This document shows, piece by piece, positions 1-11,963 of a DNA stretch of 64,000 nt; position 1 is the first letter of the stretch, and each line of letters begins with the position of its first letter. The notes below the pieces were generated by a model. The model made no database searches and was not told the DNA's origin. It saw nothing but the letters and a program-made list of their open reading frames with translations. The DNA is from Dendrocalamus latiflorus (taxonomy: Eukaryota > Streptophyta > Magnoliopsida > Poales > Poaceae): assembly GCA_017311315.1 (NCBI GenBank), contig CM029666.1, positions 5,579,414 to 5,643,413 of the forward strand, written 5' to 3'. The position numbers and the translations under genes are program-made.

Positions 1-65
1 ACCAACTGCAAAGGCTACCAAGCAACCGGTGGCACCATGATTCTTTCTCCATTCAGGTAGCCTTA

Positions 66-347
66 GGGCATCTCCAATGGTTATAGCTAGCAACTAACTA
101 TAAGACTTCCACATCATCTATATAGTACATACTAAAGCTAGCATTCTAAAGAGCTATCTATAAGGATAGCTATTTGATGCTTACATGCACACACAGAATT
201 TATAGAGACTGCCTCGTTTGGCGTTATAGACTAGTGCTTAAGGAAGAGCTGGCTCGATTTTTTTTGCATACTCTCTTTCCTCCACATAGGATATATGCTG
301 ATGTGTACATGCATATAGCTAGCTGACTCAGACCATTGGAGATGCCC
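66..347. mobile_element. Tourist-like MITE (PIF/Harbinger type)
   Basis: The terminal inverted repeats start GGGCATCTCCAATGG on the left and end CCATTGGAGATGCCC on the right. They are flanked by a TTA duplication at 63-65 and 348-350. The element is 282 bp and non-coding. TTA duplications with GGG-type ends are the signature of Tourist MITEs mobilised by PIF/Harbinger transposases. Confidence 0.88.
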
Positions 348-350
348 TTA

Positions 351-779
351 CAGATGTGCTACAGGTGTTATGTTCATATAGGCATTTCATCGAATAGCTT
401 TGATTTAGCCAGAGGTACTGCCGGACAGCTGTAGGGGGGCTGGGCTGGAGCCCCCTCAAGCCCCTCGCTTGGGTCCGCCCCTGCAAGCTTCCATCCAACC
501 TAGTACTCAACTTCAACCAGCAACCAGCAAAAAAAAACCTCGCTAGACTGAAGTTTTTACACCACGGTACTAGACTACAACCATACCAAAGGTAAGCAAT
601 GCGTTCAGTGGTTAAAGTGCGCGTCCATGTTCTGTGTGATTTCTGATTTTCGTTTTGAATTAGCGTGTGCATTGGATGCAGCGTAGGTGTAAGTATGTAG
701 TATCGTGTGTGTACACAAGTGTGTCCTTGTTATATTAAAAATTAAAAAAATAATTAACAACACGGCACGACTCCTATTT
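351..779. other. intergenic, no gene seen
   Basis: Short reading frames on both strands here have no recognisable protein family, and no inverted or direct repeat stands out. The sequence turns A/T-rich near 735-765, just before the LINE relic. Confidence 0.5.
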
Positions 780-2275
780 TTAGCCCACTCCAGTTGTGGA
801 CTCGCCTTCAACTTCCAACTGCTTCAGCTTCTCCATGATAGTCGCGCTTATCATCTCTACCTCCTCCCTGGCTTCCCCATTCGACAGCAGCTGCCAATGA
901 TTCAGAAAAGATAGAGCTTTATACACACTTGTTACCGGCGACGATATCAATTCCGTTCGGAACACCATGTCATTTCTACTCAGCCATAAAGACCAGCACA
1001 CCGCTGCTGAAAGAACTAGTTTAGCTTTATTTTTCTTCCTCCCTGGTGCTCCTATGACTCCTGCACAAAACTCTTCCGGAGAATTAGGACACCCCTCCCA
1101 ATTTAAGCTATCTCTAATTACACTCCACAAAAATTGTGCAATCACACATTGGAACATAATATGCGCCGATGTTTCACTTCTGCCACACAATATGCTCTGA
1201 ATGCTTCCATCCCAATTCCTCTTCAGTAGCTGCTCTGCTGATTGGATCTTGTCCTCTGTCTACCAACCGCATAAATTTAGTGTTTGATTTTCAAAGGAAC
1301 CTGAGATCTCCAGATATCTAGCAGCCTCGAATCTGCTACACCTCTACAAGTGAAAGCTCGACACAACGGTTTCGTTGTGAATTTTTTCCCCCCAGTTCCA
1401 CAACACCTCATCCATCTTCTTCTGTCAAGTTTAAACCATTGCATAATCCTTCCAACTCCACCCATTATGCTAACTCGACATTCCCAAAGGATCTCCTAAA
1501 AGTTAGATTACAGTTTCCATCTCTACACATCTCCGCCACTGTGTGGTCTTTCTGTTCGCAGATGTTGAACAAATTTGGGGATTTGACTTTCAAAGGGCAA
1601 TCCTCCCACCAAACATCCTTCCAGAACAAACACAATTCTACCATTTCTCACTCTGAAAGCCATCCCCAGCCACATCCACTTCTTCACCCCATGGAGCCCC
1701 GGCCAAAATTGTGAACCCGCACTAGGTTTTGTTTGAAAAATCTCTCCCTGACTCGTATAATTTTTCCTCAGAATCTTAGAACACGAATCATATCTTCTTT
1801 GGTCCTGGTCTTTTAGGCTACGGCTAATGAGTTTTGTCTACAGCTGGTAGGCCTGATGAATAGTAACGACTAATATTTATTATCTTTGTATTCAGGAAAC
1901 CCATCCCACCAAACTCTTTGGGTCTGCACAGTGAATCCCAATTTGCCATATGATATCTTCTTTTCTTTCCTATTCCTACCCAATAAACTCTTCCTCTAAT
2001 AGAATTCATCTTTTGGTGTACGATTTCAGGCAGCTTGTAGAATCCCATTGCATACATGGCCACTCTTGATAAACTTGAGTTTATTAAAATAGCTCACCCT
2101 CCATAAGATAGATGTGAGCATTGCCAGGTATCCGACCTGTCCTCTACTGTTTGATCTATACGTCTCAACTCTGCAGAGCTTATCCTCTCTACTCCAATGG
2201 GTAAACCCAGATACTTGAAGGGCAACTTTCCAACTCTGCAATTCAACGTATCTGACTGGTTCTGTCCTGAACATT
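780..2275 (-). pseudogene. decayed LINE (non-LTR retrotransposon) ORF2, 3' part
   Basis: Several broken minus-strand frames read in order as the C-terminal half of a plant L1-type ORF2. At 2026-2274 there is late reverse-transcriptase sequence, at 1824-2063 the region containing ANWDSLCRPKEFGGMGF, at 1277-1465 a segment with IWRSQVPLKIKH, and at 780-1190 the zf-RVT zinc-binding module (CGRSETSAHIMFQC). Stops and frameshifts separate the pieces, and the endonuclease and the catalytic part of the reverse transcriptase are missing. This is a 5'-truncated, inactive copy. No clear poly-A tail or target duplication was found, so the outer limits are approximate. Confidence 0.82.
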
Positions 2276-2483
2276 ACAGTGGTCGCAATAATTAGATTTA
2301 TAGAAAGTGAAGGGCTAGGGTTAGAAACAAACCCTTGCAGAGTACTACACGTTACACGTAGTAGTCATCACGAGGCGCGACTACTAGCTCGGTTAGTTAC
2401 CTGGCACGTCACGGCCTGCTTCTGTTTCAAGTGTTGCACTTGCACCGTGCAAACCCAAACCAGAGCAGGAGCGCGCGCGCGCC

Positions 2484-2490
2484 TATAAAT
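2484..2490 (+). promoter_or_regulatory. TATA box of the LFS-like gene
   Basis: TATAAAT stands 105 bp upstream of the ATG at 2595, directly after an alternating GC run. A start site about 30 bp downstream would give a 5' UTR of roughly 75-80 nt. Confidence 0.65.
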
Positions 2491-2594
2491 TGCCTAGCTC
2501 GAACCCGTAGGCACCACACACACACACTCAACACGTACGTGCTACACAGTCTACACTGCGGTACAGCCACAGCAACCTAGCTAGAGCTGCATAC

Positions 2595-3212
2595 ATGGCA
2601 GAGTCGTCGTCGATGGACGTGGCAGCCGGCGCCGGTGTCCCCGTGGCTGTACCGCAGAGCAAGGCGTGGGAGTGGGAGGGGCGGGTGGTGTCGGCGGTGC
2701 CGGCGGCGACGGCGGACGAGGCGTGGGCGCTCCTGTCGGACTTCCTGGCGTTCCACCGGTGGCACCCGCGCGTGGCGGCGTGCCGGCTGGTGTCCGGCCC
2801 GCCGCGCGCGGCGGCGGCGGCGCCGGGGTGCGTGCGCTACTGTGAGGGCACCCCGCGCGGCGACGGGCTGCCCCCCGACTGGGCGCACGAGACGCTCCTG
2901 GAGCACGACCCGGCGCGACGCTTCTTCCGCTACGAGATGAACGACAACAACATGGGCTTCGGCGCATTCTTCGCCACCTTCCGCGTCGTCCCGGCCCCGG
3001 ACGCCGCGGCCGGCGGGTGCGAGCTGCGGTGGGAGTTCGAGTGCGAGCCCGTGCGCGGCACGCCGAGGGAGGCGCTCGTCGCGCGGCTGCAGGCCGGGCT
3101 CGACGGCATGGCCGCGCGAGTGCATGACCACGTCCTGTCCGCTCGCGCCGCCGCCGCGGCCGGCTTCGAGGCCACCGACGAGCTCAAGCTGGACAAGTCC
3201 ATCGCGGTTTGA
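2595..3212 (+). CDS. lachrymatory-factor-synthase-like SRPBCC/Bet v 1-fold protein
   Basis: This intact single-exon frame of 205 codons is strongly GC-rich, as grass genes often are near their 5' ends. The protein resembles the plant polyketide_cyc2/LFS-like family. The opening KAWEWEGRVVSAVP and DFLAFHRWHPRVAACRLV form the first strands and helices of the fold. GCVRYCEG, WAHETLLEHD and YEMNDNNMGFGAFFATFRV follow; the Arg of VRYC and the acidic residue of HETLLE fall where onion lachrymatory factor synthase has its catalytic Arg and Glu. No signal peptide is visible, so a soluble cytosolic protein is expected. Family members bind small hydrophobic ligands, but the substrate in grasses is unknown and true LFS activity is not implied. 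The start is supported by a TATA box 105 bp upstream, and an AATAAA lies 173 bp past the stop. An internal ATG at codon 7 is an alternative start. Confidence 0.88.
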   Translation: MAESSSMDVAAGAGVPVAVPQSKAWEWEGRVVSAVPAATADEAWALLSDFLAFHRWHPRVAACRLVSGPPRAAAAAPGCVRYCEGTPRGDGLPPDWAHETLLEHDPARRFFRYEMNDNNMGFGAFFATFRVVPAPDAAAGGCELRWEFECEPVRGTPREALVARLQAGLDGMAARVHDHVLSARAAAAAGFEATDELKLDKSIAV

Positions 3213-3384
3213 ACGCTCGTTTCTTCGTATACGTTTGGTTGTAATCGTCTCGTTTCTTCTCGTGGTTAAGTGCTTGTTCCATGCATGATGGAGTATTTCC
3301 CCTCGTATGTACTGTTGGGTGATCATCACCGTTACGTATATATGTACGTACACGTGGTGTGGAGTGGTACTGTACTGTACCTGG

Positions 3385-3390
3385 AATAAA
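3385..3390 (+). terminator. polyadenylation signal, LFS-like gene
   Basis: A canonical AATAAA lies 173 bp after the stop codon at 3212, a usual plant 3' UTR distance. Confidence 0.6.
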
Positions 3391-3399
3391 CGTTAATGT

Positions 3400-4095
3400 T
3401 TATATCACTCGCCTGTTGATCTGTACTGAGGGAATCAGTCGCGGAATCAGGATTTGGTTACGCTCCAAGTTCAGTGATGAAATGATCTAGGTATCTAAAT
3501 TGGACCATAAAAATATTATCTAAACTAGACTGAATTTAACTAAGTTGTACACTAAATATTTTTTTATATCTTAATGTTCAAAGTGTGGCTCTGTCCTGAA
3601 GGGAATAATCGTCAATGCTGCATGGCCACTTTTACCATTTTACGCTGACAAAGTCGATATGTACGTAACATGTTAATGTGGATGGCATGTGCTGCTGATG
3701 CTACCACCATCTGTACGTGTGGGATTGATCGATGAACCCATGAGTCATGAACACGCGAAGTCATGTTGTTGCAACACAAAATTAGTGTTGATCGGCTAGC
3801 TGGACAAATCTCGTACTTGGAATGTTAATTGAAGCCGGTCTGTGAACTAATTGATGCGTGAACTCGATATATGCCAGATCGCGAGTTTTACCGTATCATT
3901 TAAGTCCCTGATTTTTTGCACCGGCTTGTGCTCACATATACATGCTGTAATTAATTAATACATGTGTGCTTTGCTTTGTGGAATGAACCAGCTTTGGTTT
4001 TTGCTTCTTTAAAAGTTGAATAATTATAATTTTTTTAAAAAATACATTCTCTAACTAACTTTTCGAATCTAAAATAGCATGTGCTGTCACATACA
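3400..4095. other. intergenic, no gene seen
   Basis: A/T-rich flanking sequence without a credible reading frame. No terminal repeats were recognised. Confidence 0.5.
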
Positions 4096-4097
4096 CA

Positions 4098-4290
4098 AAT
4101 ACATACATACATACATACATACATACATACATACATACATACATACATACATACATACATACATACATACATACATACATACACACACACATATATATAT
4201 ATATGTGTGTGTGTGTGTATGTATGTATGTATATACACATATGCATACATACATATACACACACATATACATATACATAGATACACACAA
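4098..4290. repeat. compound microsatellite (ACAT)n-(CA)n-(TA)n-(TG)n
   Basis: About twenty perfect ATAC units to about 4182 run into CA, TA and TG dinucleotide tracts and then into degenerate TATG/ACAT units. The CA-TA-TG core at roughly 4183-4218 is its own reverse complement. Reading frames of about 60-90 codons across it are repeat artefacts. Confidence 0.95.
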
Positions 4291-4836
4291 ATTAGTCAAT
4301 TAGTAGCTAGTACTAGTATAAATCACTATTCAGAGAGAAACCTCGCTATCTGGTGGAGGTAACAGTAACATGGAGTAGTCAATGCCTTGAAAGAATCATG
4401 TAGTCAATTAACCAATTGTCCCTTTCTTATGTTAATGCGTAATTGTGCACGTGCCAGCTTGACACATCGTTTCATGCAACTATAGAGAGAATAGAACTGA
4501 AATTTTACTTCTTCTCGTTATCTCGTGTGTTGGTGTGTGTGTGTATATATATATTTTTGGATATGCATAACTTGCGCTGTGAGTAGCTAGTATTGTTAAA
4601 GAAATTTTAACGTTTGCGCATGCTATCGCGTATGTCTTACGCACCGCACGATCGATGCGTGTTCGAGCTGAAGTTGTTTCCCCGATCCAAAAACCGCTTC
4701 AGACTACTACTAAGCGAACAAAACCAGTGCTGCCATGCACCAATCCGCTCGTGCCCATAGCCGAACAAGAACGCACGCGAGATCTCAAACCAGTGTCTCA
4801 CTTTTCAACCTTAATCTAGAACTCCAAACACCGCGT

Positions 4837-4840
<4 letters not shown>
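4291..4840. other. intergenic, no gene seen
   Basis: No family-level protein match or repeat boundary could be seen. A short TG/TA tract lies near 4531-4552. Confidence 0.45.

Positions 4841-4841
<1 letters not shown>

Positions 4842-4878
<37 letters not shown>
4842..4878. repeat. (CT)n microsatellite
   Basis: An uninterrupted CT run of about 37 bp on the + strand. Confidence 0.95.
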
Positions 4879-4880
<2 letters not shown>

Positions 4881-7130
4881 GGAAATAGACACCAAAATCT
4901 CCCCAGGACGTACTTGATTCATACCATCTTTCTTCTGGAAAAAAAAGAGTTCTTTTCGCCTTTTCTTTCTTTCTTTTTTAAATCGTTGTCTTGTCCCTTT
5001 GCAAACAGCTGAACAACAAATCGAGTTTATTCACTTGGAATCAATGATAGGCTCTCTCTTCGCCTCTTCGTGCCCATACACGTCTCTCATCATCACAGTG
5101 AAACCCCAAGAAGAAAGGAAACGAAAAGGAAGCGCACAGTTGATTGGTGAGAGAGACGAAGGGCCCAAACCGTGCTGTCGCGAGCTCCACGGTATTGGAG
5201 TCTGATGGTGCAAATAATTTGACGGCGCGTCCTATCAAAATTAAGGGTGGGGGTCGTTCGGCCTTATCCAATGGGGCACTAAACTGACCCAAAAATTCTA
5301 GCAGGATGGGACAGAGGTGCTGTCTAATAAAAGACTTGGTTTAATAGGTTCAGAACCTATTGGTTCCTGGGGTTCGAGTAGATTGAACTAAACGCATCGC
5401 TCTACACGTCGCTGCCACGAGCCACTCCCTCTCCTTGATCTGCCGCCTTCGACTTGCCTCGATCCTCCACCCTGAACCGCCGTCTCCTCCATCCCTATGA
5501 GCTGCTGTCGTCACCTCAATCCACTGCCTCCGGCTCGCCTTGATCCTCCAGCACCATGAAGCAGCCGAGCCAAGATGGTGTGGCGCCCGAGCAACGAATG
5601 AAGAAGATGGCAGCAGCAAGAGGTGGGGGTGGCTTCAACACGTTCGAGGAGGAAGGTGGTGACGGAGCTACTCGTCCTCATCATGGGATGGAGGAGCTCC
5701 AGATGTAAGAAGATGGATGGGTTCCAATAGTACAACATTCGTCGCTAATGAGAAGGGCTTCGGATGTGTTGTCTCCGGCTGCAAGGGCCTCTGACGCGAT
5801 AAGGTCTTCGGTGACAAGGTTCTCCGGCGACAAGGTTCTCTGATACGATGAGGTATCCGGTGACAGGGTCATTTCATGAAGGTTGTGTATTTTATGTGTT
5901 GATCTTTGAAACTTTCTGGTCCAAGTTAGATCGCTTTAATTGGAAGTGATTTTAGTGCATGTATGAGTAGTATGTACTACATGTCTACATATATATGCAA
6001 GTACAACATTAAGGCATTAACGTATATGTTATTCAACCCAGCAGCACGCAGTTGGCCACTTGGCCTAGTAAATAGGGTCGACCCTAATAATCCAAAGGAT
6101 AACCGGTGCTGAGAGTTACCACGCGGTGGGTCTGTCATCCATCGTACATGATACAATGCGAGTGCCTTGCACAGTGTCAAGAAGGTAGGGTGCTATCGCA
6201 TCGTGCATCACCCGGAGATTGAATGACAATAATTTTTGCACAAAAACCTCGGCAAACACACCTTGGTCCAAAACATTCAGAGCATTCCTAGTGATGACAC
6301 TGCACATCAATAGGGACGGAGCCATCGCGTGGGCTTTATCAGATTTCAACCCAACCTCTGGCCAACATCGAACAACCCCACAGGCCCCAACCCAAGCTAG
6401 GCCAGCTCCTCATCCAGACATCCACCCCATGGCCCAGGTGAACCAGACAAGAGATGATGCAGCCACGGCACCACACACAGTCACGGAGACCATATTCCAA
6501 GTCCACAATCCACAGATGTACACAGGCCATGGCACACGCACGGGAGAGATAATGGAGGGCTGCACACACTTGGCGGCTGGTGGCGGTGGTGAGCAACTGG
6601 CGGCTGGCGTGCGGTCATGCCTTGTGCACTGGTTGAGCAGATCCAGGTAGCGCCATGCAGATCCATGCCGCGGGTGACGGTCGAGGTCGAGCAGTCAGAG
6701 CAGATCCAGGTAGGGCGGGCAATGCTTTGTGGCTTTATGACCAAAGCAGATCCAAGCAACTGTGGGAAGCCGGAGTGGGGAGGCCGGAGCCCAGAGGCAT
6801 TGCCATTGCCGACTTTGACTTGCCGTTGCCCGTCACGTCTGAGAGTGAGACAACCACTGAGGCGTGAGCATGAGGTAAGGCCATGAGTTGTGGAGTGGCC
6901 AAATGGTTGCCTGCCTCAATGCCTTGCGAGTTGCGGCTTGCATGCGTCAGATTGGATTTGATTGATTAATTCCGAAGGGGCCAAGGTGGTGATGGCCTGA
7001 TCGGCTGACCAGAGTGGCCTGTGGCTGATTCCGAGTGGCGAGTAGGGAATTGGCCCTTGCCAGTTGCCGGTTGGCCTTGGACTTGGTCATTTGGAGGAGT
7101 TTGGGTGGCCGACAGGCCACAACTAACACC
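4879..7130. other. intergenic, TE-like non-coding sequence
   Basis: No intact gene was found. Degenerate short repeats occur near 5745-5870 (units built on CTCCGGTGACAAGGT) and a repeated GAGCAGATCCAGGTAG at about 6636 and 6698. The stretch at about 6190-6300 resembles 8870-8985: both carry ATCGCATCGTGCAT followed by AAAACATTCA. These look like two relics of one mobile family that I cannot name. Confidence 0.4.
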
Positions 7131-9180
7131 AGAGGGTAAAACTTCTATTTGTACATTTTAATCTTAATAGTTCATACTGAGTTATTGACATTGAGCCATT
7201 GAGCAACCTGAATTCTTAGAGTTAGATATTATATGTATGTTGTATCATTGCCATTGACCAACTTGAATTAGTAGACATTAAAATTACAATTATGATTTAT
7301 GTGTTCTGATTAGAATTGATGTGTCACATTTTGTTGATAGATTTGCTGTAATGGAGAAACGAACTTTGCGTAACTATTTCGCAAATCATAAGACAATTCC
7401 AAGACATGATATCTTGTAGAATGAATATGCCTTGTGATTTAATCTTGTGTACTACTTGTATCTTATGTTTTTCTTGAATGTTCATGATCATTTACAATTA
7501 GTTATCGTATCACTAATTTTGCTATTTTTGATATATAGATGATTGATTTCTATTGACTAGAGACATATTTATATATTTTTAGGATGTGCTTTCTATTACT
7601 GAGATACTTTCATTGTATTTCTGTCATTTTGTTTTGTTTCTCTTTTATTCATGTATGAATTTGAATTGAACAAGATTAAAATATTGTGCTTGTGGCAATC
7701 TAGCTTAGCGGCTTAGCCCACCCTCAATTTTGATCCTAGCTTCACCACTACATGTCAATGTCTACGGAATGTCACCTCGCATAGACATCAGACTATAAAC
7801 AACCCCTCTAATACACTATGTCTATCATCTAGCCCACCTAATAAATACTACAGTTTTATATTTATTTCCCCTCCCTTCTTTTTCCCTACTCCCTCCTTCC
7901 CCTCGCCATGAGACAGCCCACCAGGCCACCCCCTCCCCCTCCCTCTCTCCCCCTCCTCCCATGTTCTCTCCCTCCTCACCGTCGCCACCCTCACCACTCC
8001 ACCGACGCCGGCCGCCCCACGTCTCTCCTCTGTCTTAGTCTCCCATCCGCTTTCTCCTCTCAGACCCGATCGAACCTGTGCTAGGAGTGCCCAGATCCAA
8101 CTAGATCCAAGGCATCATCGAGAGTGGCCATGCGATGAGCTCTGACTCAATGGCAAAAAGCTTCACAACATGTGTGCGGGCAGCGAGCACAGCAGATGGC
8201 ACCGGCGAGCACGGTGGTCATGGGCATGGGGTTGCAGTGGGCTCCACAAATAGTGTGGTAGTCACAACCCTCCTTCAAATAGATGATTTACCTATGTCTT
8301 CTTGTCATATTATGTGCTCAAGCAATGTTTCATGCAAGAACCATTTCTCTCTCTTAACTCTTCGCCATATTATCTCCTATCCTATATGGATTCTATATGG
8401 TTACCTAATTAATGCTATGAACATTGTACAAGGTGAATTATTGGGAGTGCCTGTAAATACGATCAAAATTGGTGGCCAGCTGGCTCATACCCTATCACCA
8501 AAGGAGCAACACATCACATTGAACCTCAGGTACTTGGGATGCATAAGAATATCCATCAGCGGCTGGCTCATACGGTGGCTAGCGATGGCCAGCCACGAGG
8601 CTTGAGATGCTAGCAACGGACGGGCAGGTGATGTACATCTTCAGTTCAATGCCACCTAGGATATATAATATATGGCTACATTTCTTCTTTGGTGGTAGGG
8701 TATGCTTATCACAGTGACGGAGAGGGTACCACCTAGGTTTTTGCAAATCACAATTATTTTTTATTGATATTTGCACTAGGATTCCTGAAATCTTAAGATT
8801 TGTCGGGGAATTGATCACACGGGGTTTTAGTTCTAAGTCCGCCACACACTCGTCCACCATACTCTGCATGTGTCATCGCATCGTGCATGACCAGGACATG
8901 AACTACGATGCGTCTGGCACAACACCACCGCTCAAAACATTCACGGCTCGGCGTGCAGGCTCCGCTCAAAATCAAGCCCTCCTCGGCTGAAATTAAGTTC
9001 ACAATTGAACTAAGCCTAAATGGGCACTGTTTATTTTGTGTGTCACTACATCATTCTGTTAGGGGTGTGTTGTGCAGAACAGAAGTCGATCCAAAATTCG
9101 TCAAAAGCCAGGTCTCATAACGTTTTCCAATTTACGAGCGCCATATGATCTAGCCTAGCCTAGGACGAGCGAGCTAGGTG
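7131..9180. other. intergenic, relic mobile-element sequence
   Basis: The first half is A/T-rich without frames. Around 7700-8150 the sequence becomes CT-rich leader-like DNA. A 156-codon + frame at 8135-8605 has no recognisable domain and lies in this repeat-like setting, so it is not called as a gene. The 8870-8985 segment echoes 6190-6300. Confidence 0.35.
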
Positions 9181-10405
9181 AAACAACCTGAAAAAAATAA
9201 TTGAATTGTTTTGAGTTTTGATTTCATTTTGGTCTTCACCCAATTCATCACCTTCCTCCACCATCCAAGCTTCCTATTTCCAGCCGAAGCATCCTCCTCA
9301 TCCATTTATCCACGGCATGAAGAGACAACACTGTTCACTGTATGAAAAATCACTGCCTACCTGGCCGCAACCCATTCGCCACCACCATGACCATGACCTC
9401 TGGCTGCGCATCGGACCAACCATGACCCGATTCACCGTTACCTCCCTTGGTTCATCTCACCACCGATAGAGGATGCCGCAAAATGCGTCGCTCGACCTAC
9501 CAACTACTGCCAAACCAGAGTACGGATTCCCTGACACCTTACACCCACATTAATGAATACAATCCCCACTTGATCAACCCGCCATGGCTATTTCACCGCC
9601 ACCGTCCTCTCTGCTCTCTCTGCTCTCACACCCTCATAGCTGACCTGACATACCCTGTACCTTTTTGACCGCCACAATGCCTAGCCCGAGGAAGCCCAAA
9701 AATCCCCTTAGCTTGTTGCACCGCGCCTTCTCGATTCTGCCACGTGCCATTGCCACCATGAACTAAACACTGTGCCAAACCACCTTCCTCACCCTATTTA
9801 AAGCCCCAAGTCCCTTAAAAGCAAAGCACTGGTACCCAGTGAGCCACCCCCACATCTCAATTGAGCCCTCGACTACAACTTTGCCGGCAATCACCGAAAA
9901 AACCCAAGTAAGCTGATTTCCAATTCCTGTTATCTAGTCAATTATTTTTCAATTGCTTTTGCCCATAGCACCCTTATGCTCCTAGGAACACCACCGAACT
10001 ATTGCCATAGCTTCCCGGGCCCCCTTCTTCCCGGTCACCGAAGTTCGCCACCCGGTCGAAGACCATCATCGTGGGCAGCCCAACTCGGAGATCCCTGGCC
10101 CAAGCCATCACTTCCTTAAGCCTCCTCTAACCCTAGATATGCTTAAACTCTAATGCTATTGTCCTCTTAGCCCACAATTACCCATGTGTCATTCAAATGT
10201 CCTAAGGAGGAGAGACCTCACCACCGGTGATCACCTGACTTCCAGCTGCTTCCGAGCCCAAAAATGGAATCCTCGTGGTCCTTCGCCAATTGTTGCCTTT
10301 GACCACGGATCGTCCGACCGTTGCGTGCCCCGAAACCTCCGACCACTCCTCCGCTTGAAATCCCCAACCACTTAGAAACTTTGGACGTACCGCTTTGAGT
10401 CCTAA
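9181..10405 (+). repeat. probable LTR-retrotransposon-derived sequence
   Basis: The segment has no coding frame but reads like a large grass LTR or leader. A TATTTAAAG box at about 9798-9806 is followed by C-rich leader sequence with short frames. Boundaries and target duplication were not found, so this is an inference from composition and general resemblance to grass Ty3-type LTRs. Confidence 0.35.
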
Positions 10406-10410
10406 CCAAG

Positions 10411-10553
10411 CCACTCAAACGCTATCCGATGCTGCCAAGCCGCTCGAACACCGTCCGATGCTTTTAAGCTGCTCGAACGTCATTCGATACTCTTAAGCCG
10501 CTCGATCGTCGTCTGATCTCCATAGCTACTCGAACGCTATCCGACCTCCGCCG
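10411..10553. repeat. 29-bp tandem repeat, five copies
   Basis: Units begin at about 10411, 10440, 10469, 10498 and 10526, and the typical opening is CCGCTCGAAC. Copies differ from each other at several positions, so the array is old. Confidence 0.82.
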
Positions 10554-10959
10554 ACTTCACGCTCGAAGTCAAATCTCAACCGTCCACCCGACCTCATTAG
10601 TCGTACACAAACCCACCCGACTACTCAAGACTCCTCTGTTCTTCGAGTATGGTGATGACAACCCGATAATGACTGTAGCAACCGAACCCACTGTAAACAG
10701 TAAAAACCCATGATGAACACTACCCAAACCCATTAATATTCACAAAACCGTAAAATACATATATCATTTTGTCCATTTTGAACCCATCTTCCCATTTTCT
10801 AGCCCTATTTTCCCCTATAGACACCGATAAAACCTAAAACCACTAAATCACTGCTTTAAACTCAAAACCTGATACGGTCCAAACTTTTACTGATCACTGA
10901 AACCTGTACATATACTCGCCTTAACCATTTTGAGCCGTAAAGTCAATTCCCAATTATAT

Positions 10960-11290
10960 TCCGCATCACAGTTCGCGCGGAGGCCTGTGAGGGCGCACAT
11001 ACAGGTCGATGGGAAGAGCGAAGCCTTCAGCGAGGCTACTAGCGTGTCCGCACGAAGGCCTGCGGGGACTTTGATAAGGCCGCTGGCATGTCTGCATGGA
11101 GGTCTGCGAGGTCACACGTAGAGGTCAACAGAGAGAGTGAAGCCTTTGGCGAGGCCACCGACGTGTCCGCGCGGAGGCTTGGGGCACACCGGCTAGCGAG
11201 GTCCTTCCAGAGTTGAGCGAAGGCTAGCTGAGGGATGTGTGGAGCCTACGACGCGAAGGCCAGCGAGGTCGAAGGCATGGGTGTGGAAGC
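10960..11290. repeat. degenerate tandem repeats with GTGTCCGCGCGGAGG motif
   Basis: Segments containing GCGCGGAGGCCTG or GTGTCCGCACGAAGG recur at about 10976, 11045, 11095 and 11160 with GAGCGAAGCC-like linkers. The period is irregular and much diverged. This leads into the palindromic 29-bp array. Confidence 0.6.
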
Positions 11291-11430
11291 TAGCTACGTG
11301 ATGTGGAGGTCACACTTCAGACTAGCATCAACGAAGCCGGCGGTGGGACAAAGTCCTTGAAGCGCACGGATCATCCCCCACCCTTCAGACTGGCATCGAC
11401 GAGCCGAAGACTTCCGCTCATGAGCATCTG

Positions 11431-11890
11431 CGACCACGAGAAGGTCGGACGACACGTCTTGGACCACGTAGTGGTCAAGTGAGACATCTACGACCACGAT
11501 GTGGCTGGACAAAACATGTATGACCACTATGTGGTCGGACGTAGTCAATGACCAAGAGGTGGTCGGACGAGACATCTACGACCACGATACAATCAGATAA
11601 ACTCTCGACCGCGAGGCGGCCGGACGAAGCATCTATGACCACTAGCGGGTTGGATGAAGTCTCGACTGCAATGCGGTCAGATGAAATGTGTACGATTGCG
11701 ATGTGGTCGGAAAAAGTCTCAACCGCGAGGCGGTCGAACGAATCGTCTATTACCACAATGTGGTTGGCTAAAGTCTCAACCGCGCGGTGGTCGGACGAAG
11801 CTTGTATGACCACGAGGTGGTCGGACGAAGTTCCGACCGCGATGCAGTCGGATGAATTGTCTACGACCACTACGTTGTTGGATAAAGTTG
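11431..11890. repeat. array of ~29-bp palindromic units, 16 copies
   Basis: Each unit carries a short dyad such as CGACCACGAGGTGGTCG or CGACCGCGAGGCGGTCG followed by a GACGAAG-type linker. Unit starts fall at about 11431, 11461, 11491, 11521, 11547, 11578, 11606, 11636, 11663, 11692, 11720, 11750, 11780, 11806, 11834 and 11863. The A and G forms of the dyad (GACCAC versus GACCGC) tend to alternate. No protein frame is credible across it. Confidence 0.9.
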
Positions 11891-11963
11891 CATAGCAGAC
11901 TCCCTGGTGTGATGCCTGATAGAGCCTCCCTGGTGGGATGCACGACAGAGACTTTGCGCGGTC

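Noticed and set aside
2577..3353. Minus-strand frame of 258 codons opposite the LFS-like gene, and further frames of 90-128 codons
   Set aside because: They are shadows of a GC-rich gene; no domain, and the + frame has TATA, poly-A signal and family match.
4035..4362. Frames of 70-93 codons rich in Tyr, Ile, His and Thr or Cys, Met, Val
   Set aside because: Translation of an ACAT/TATG microsatellite.
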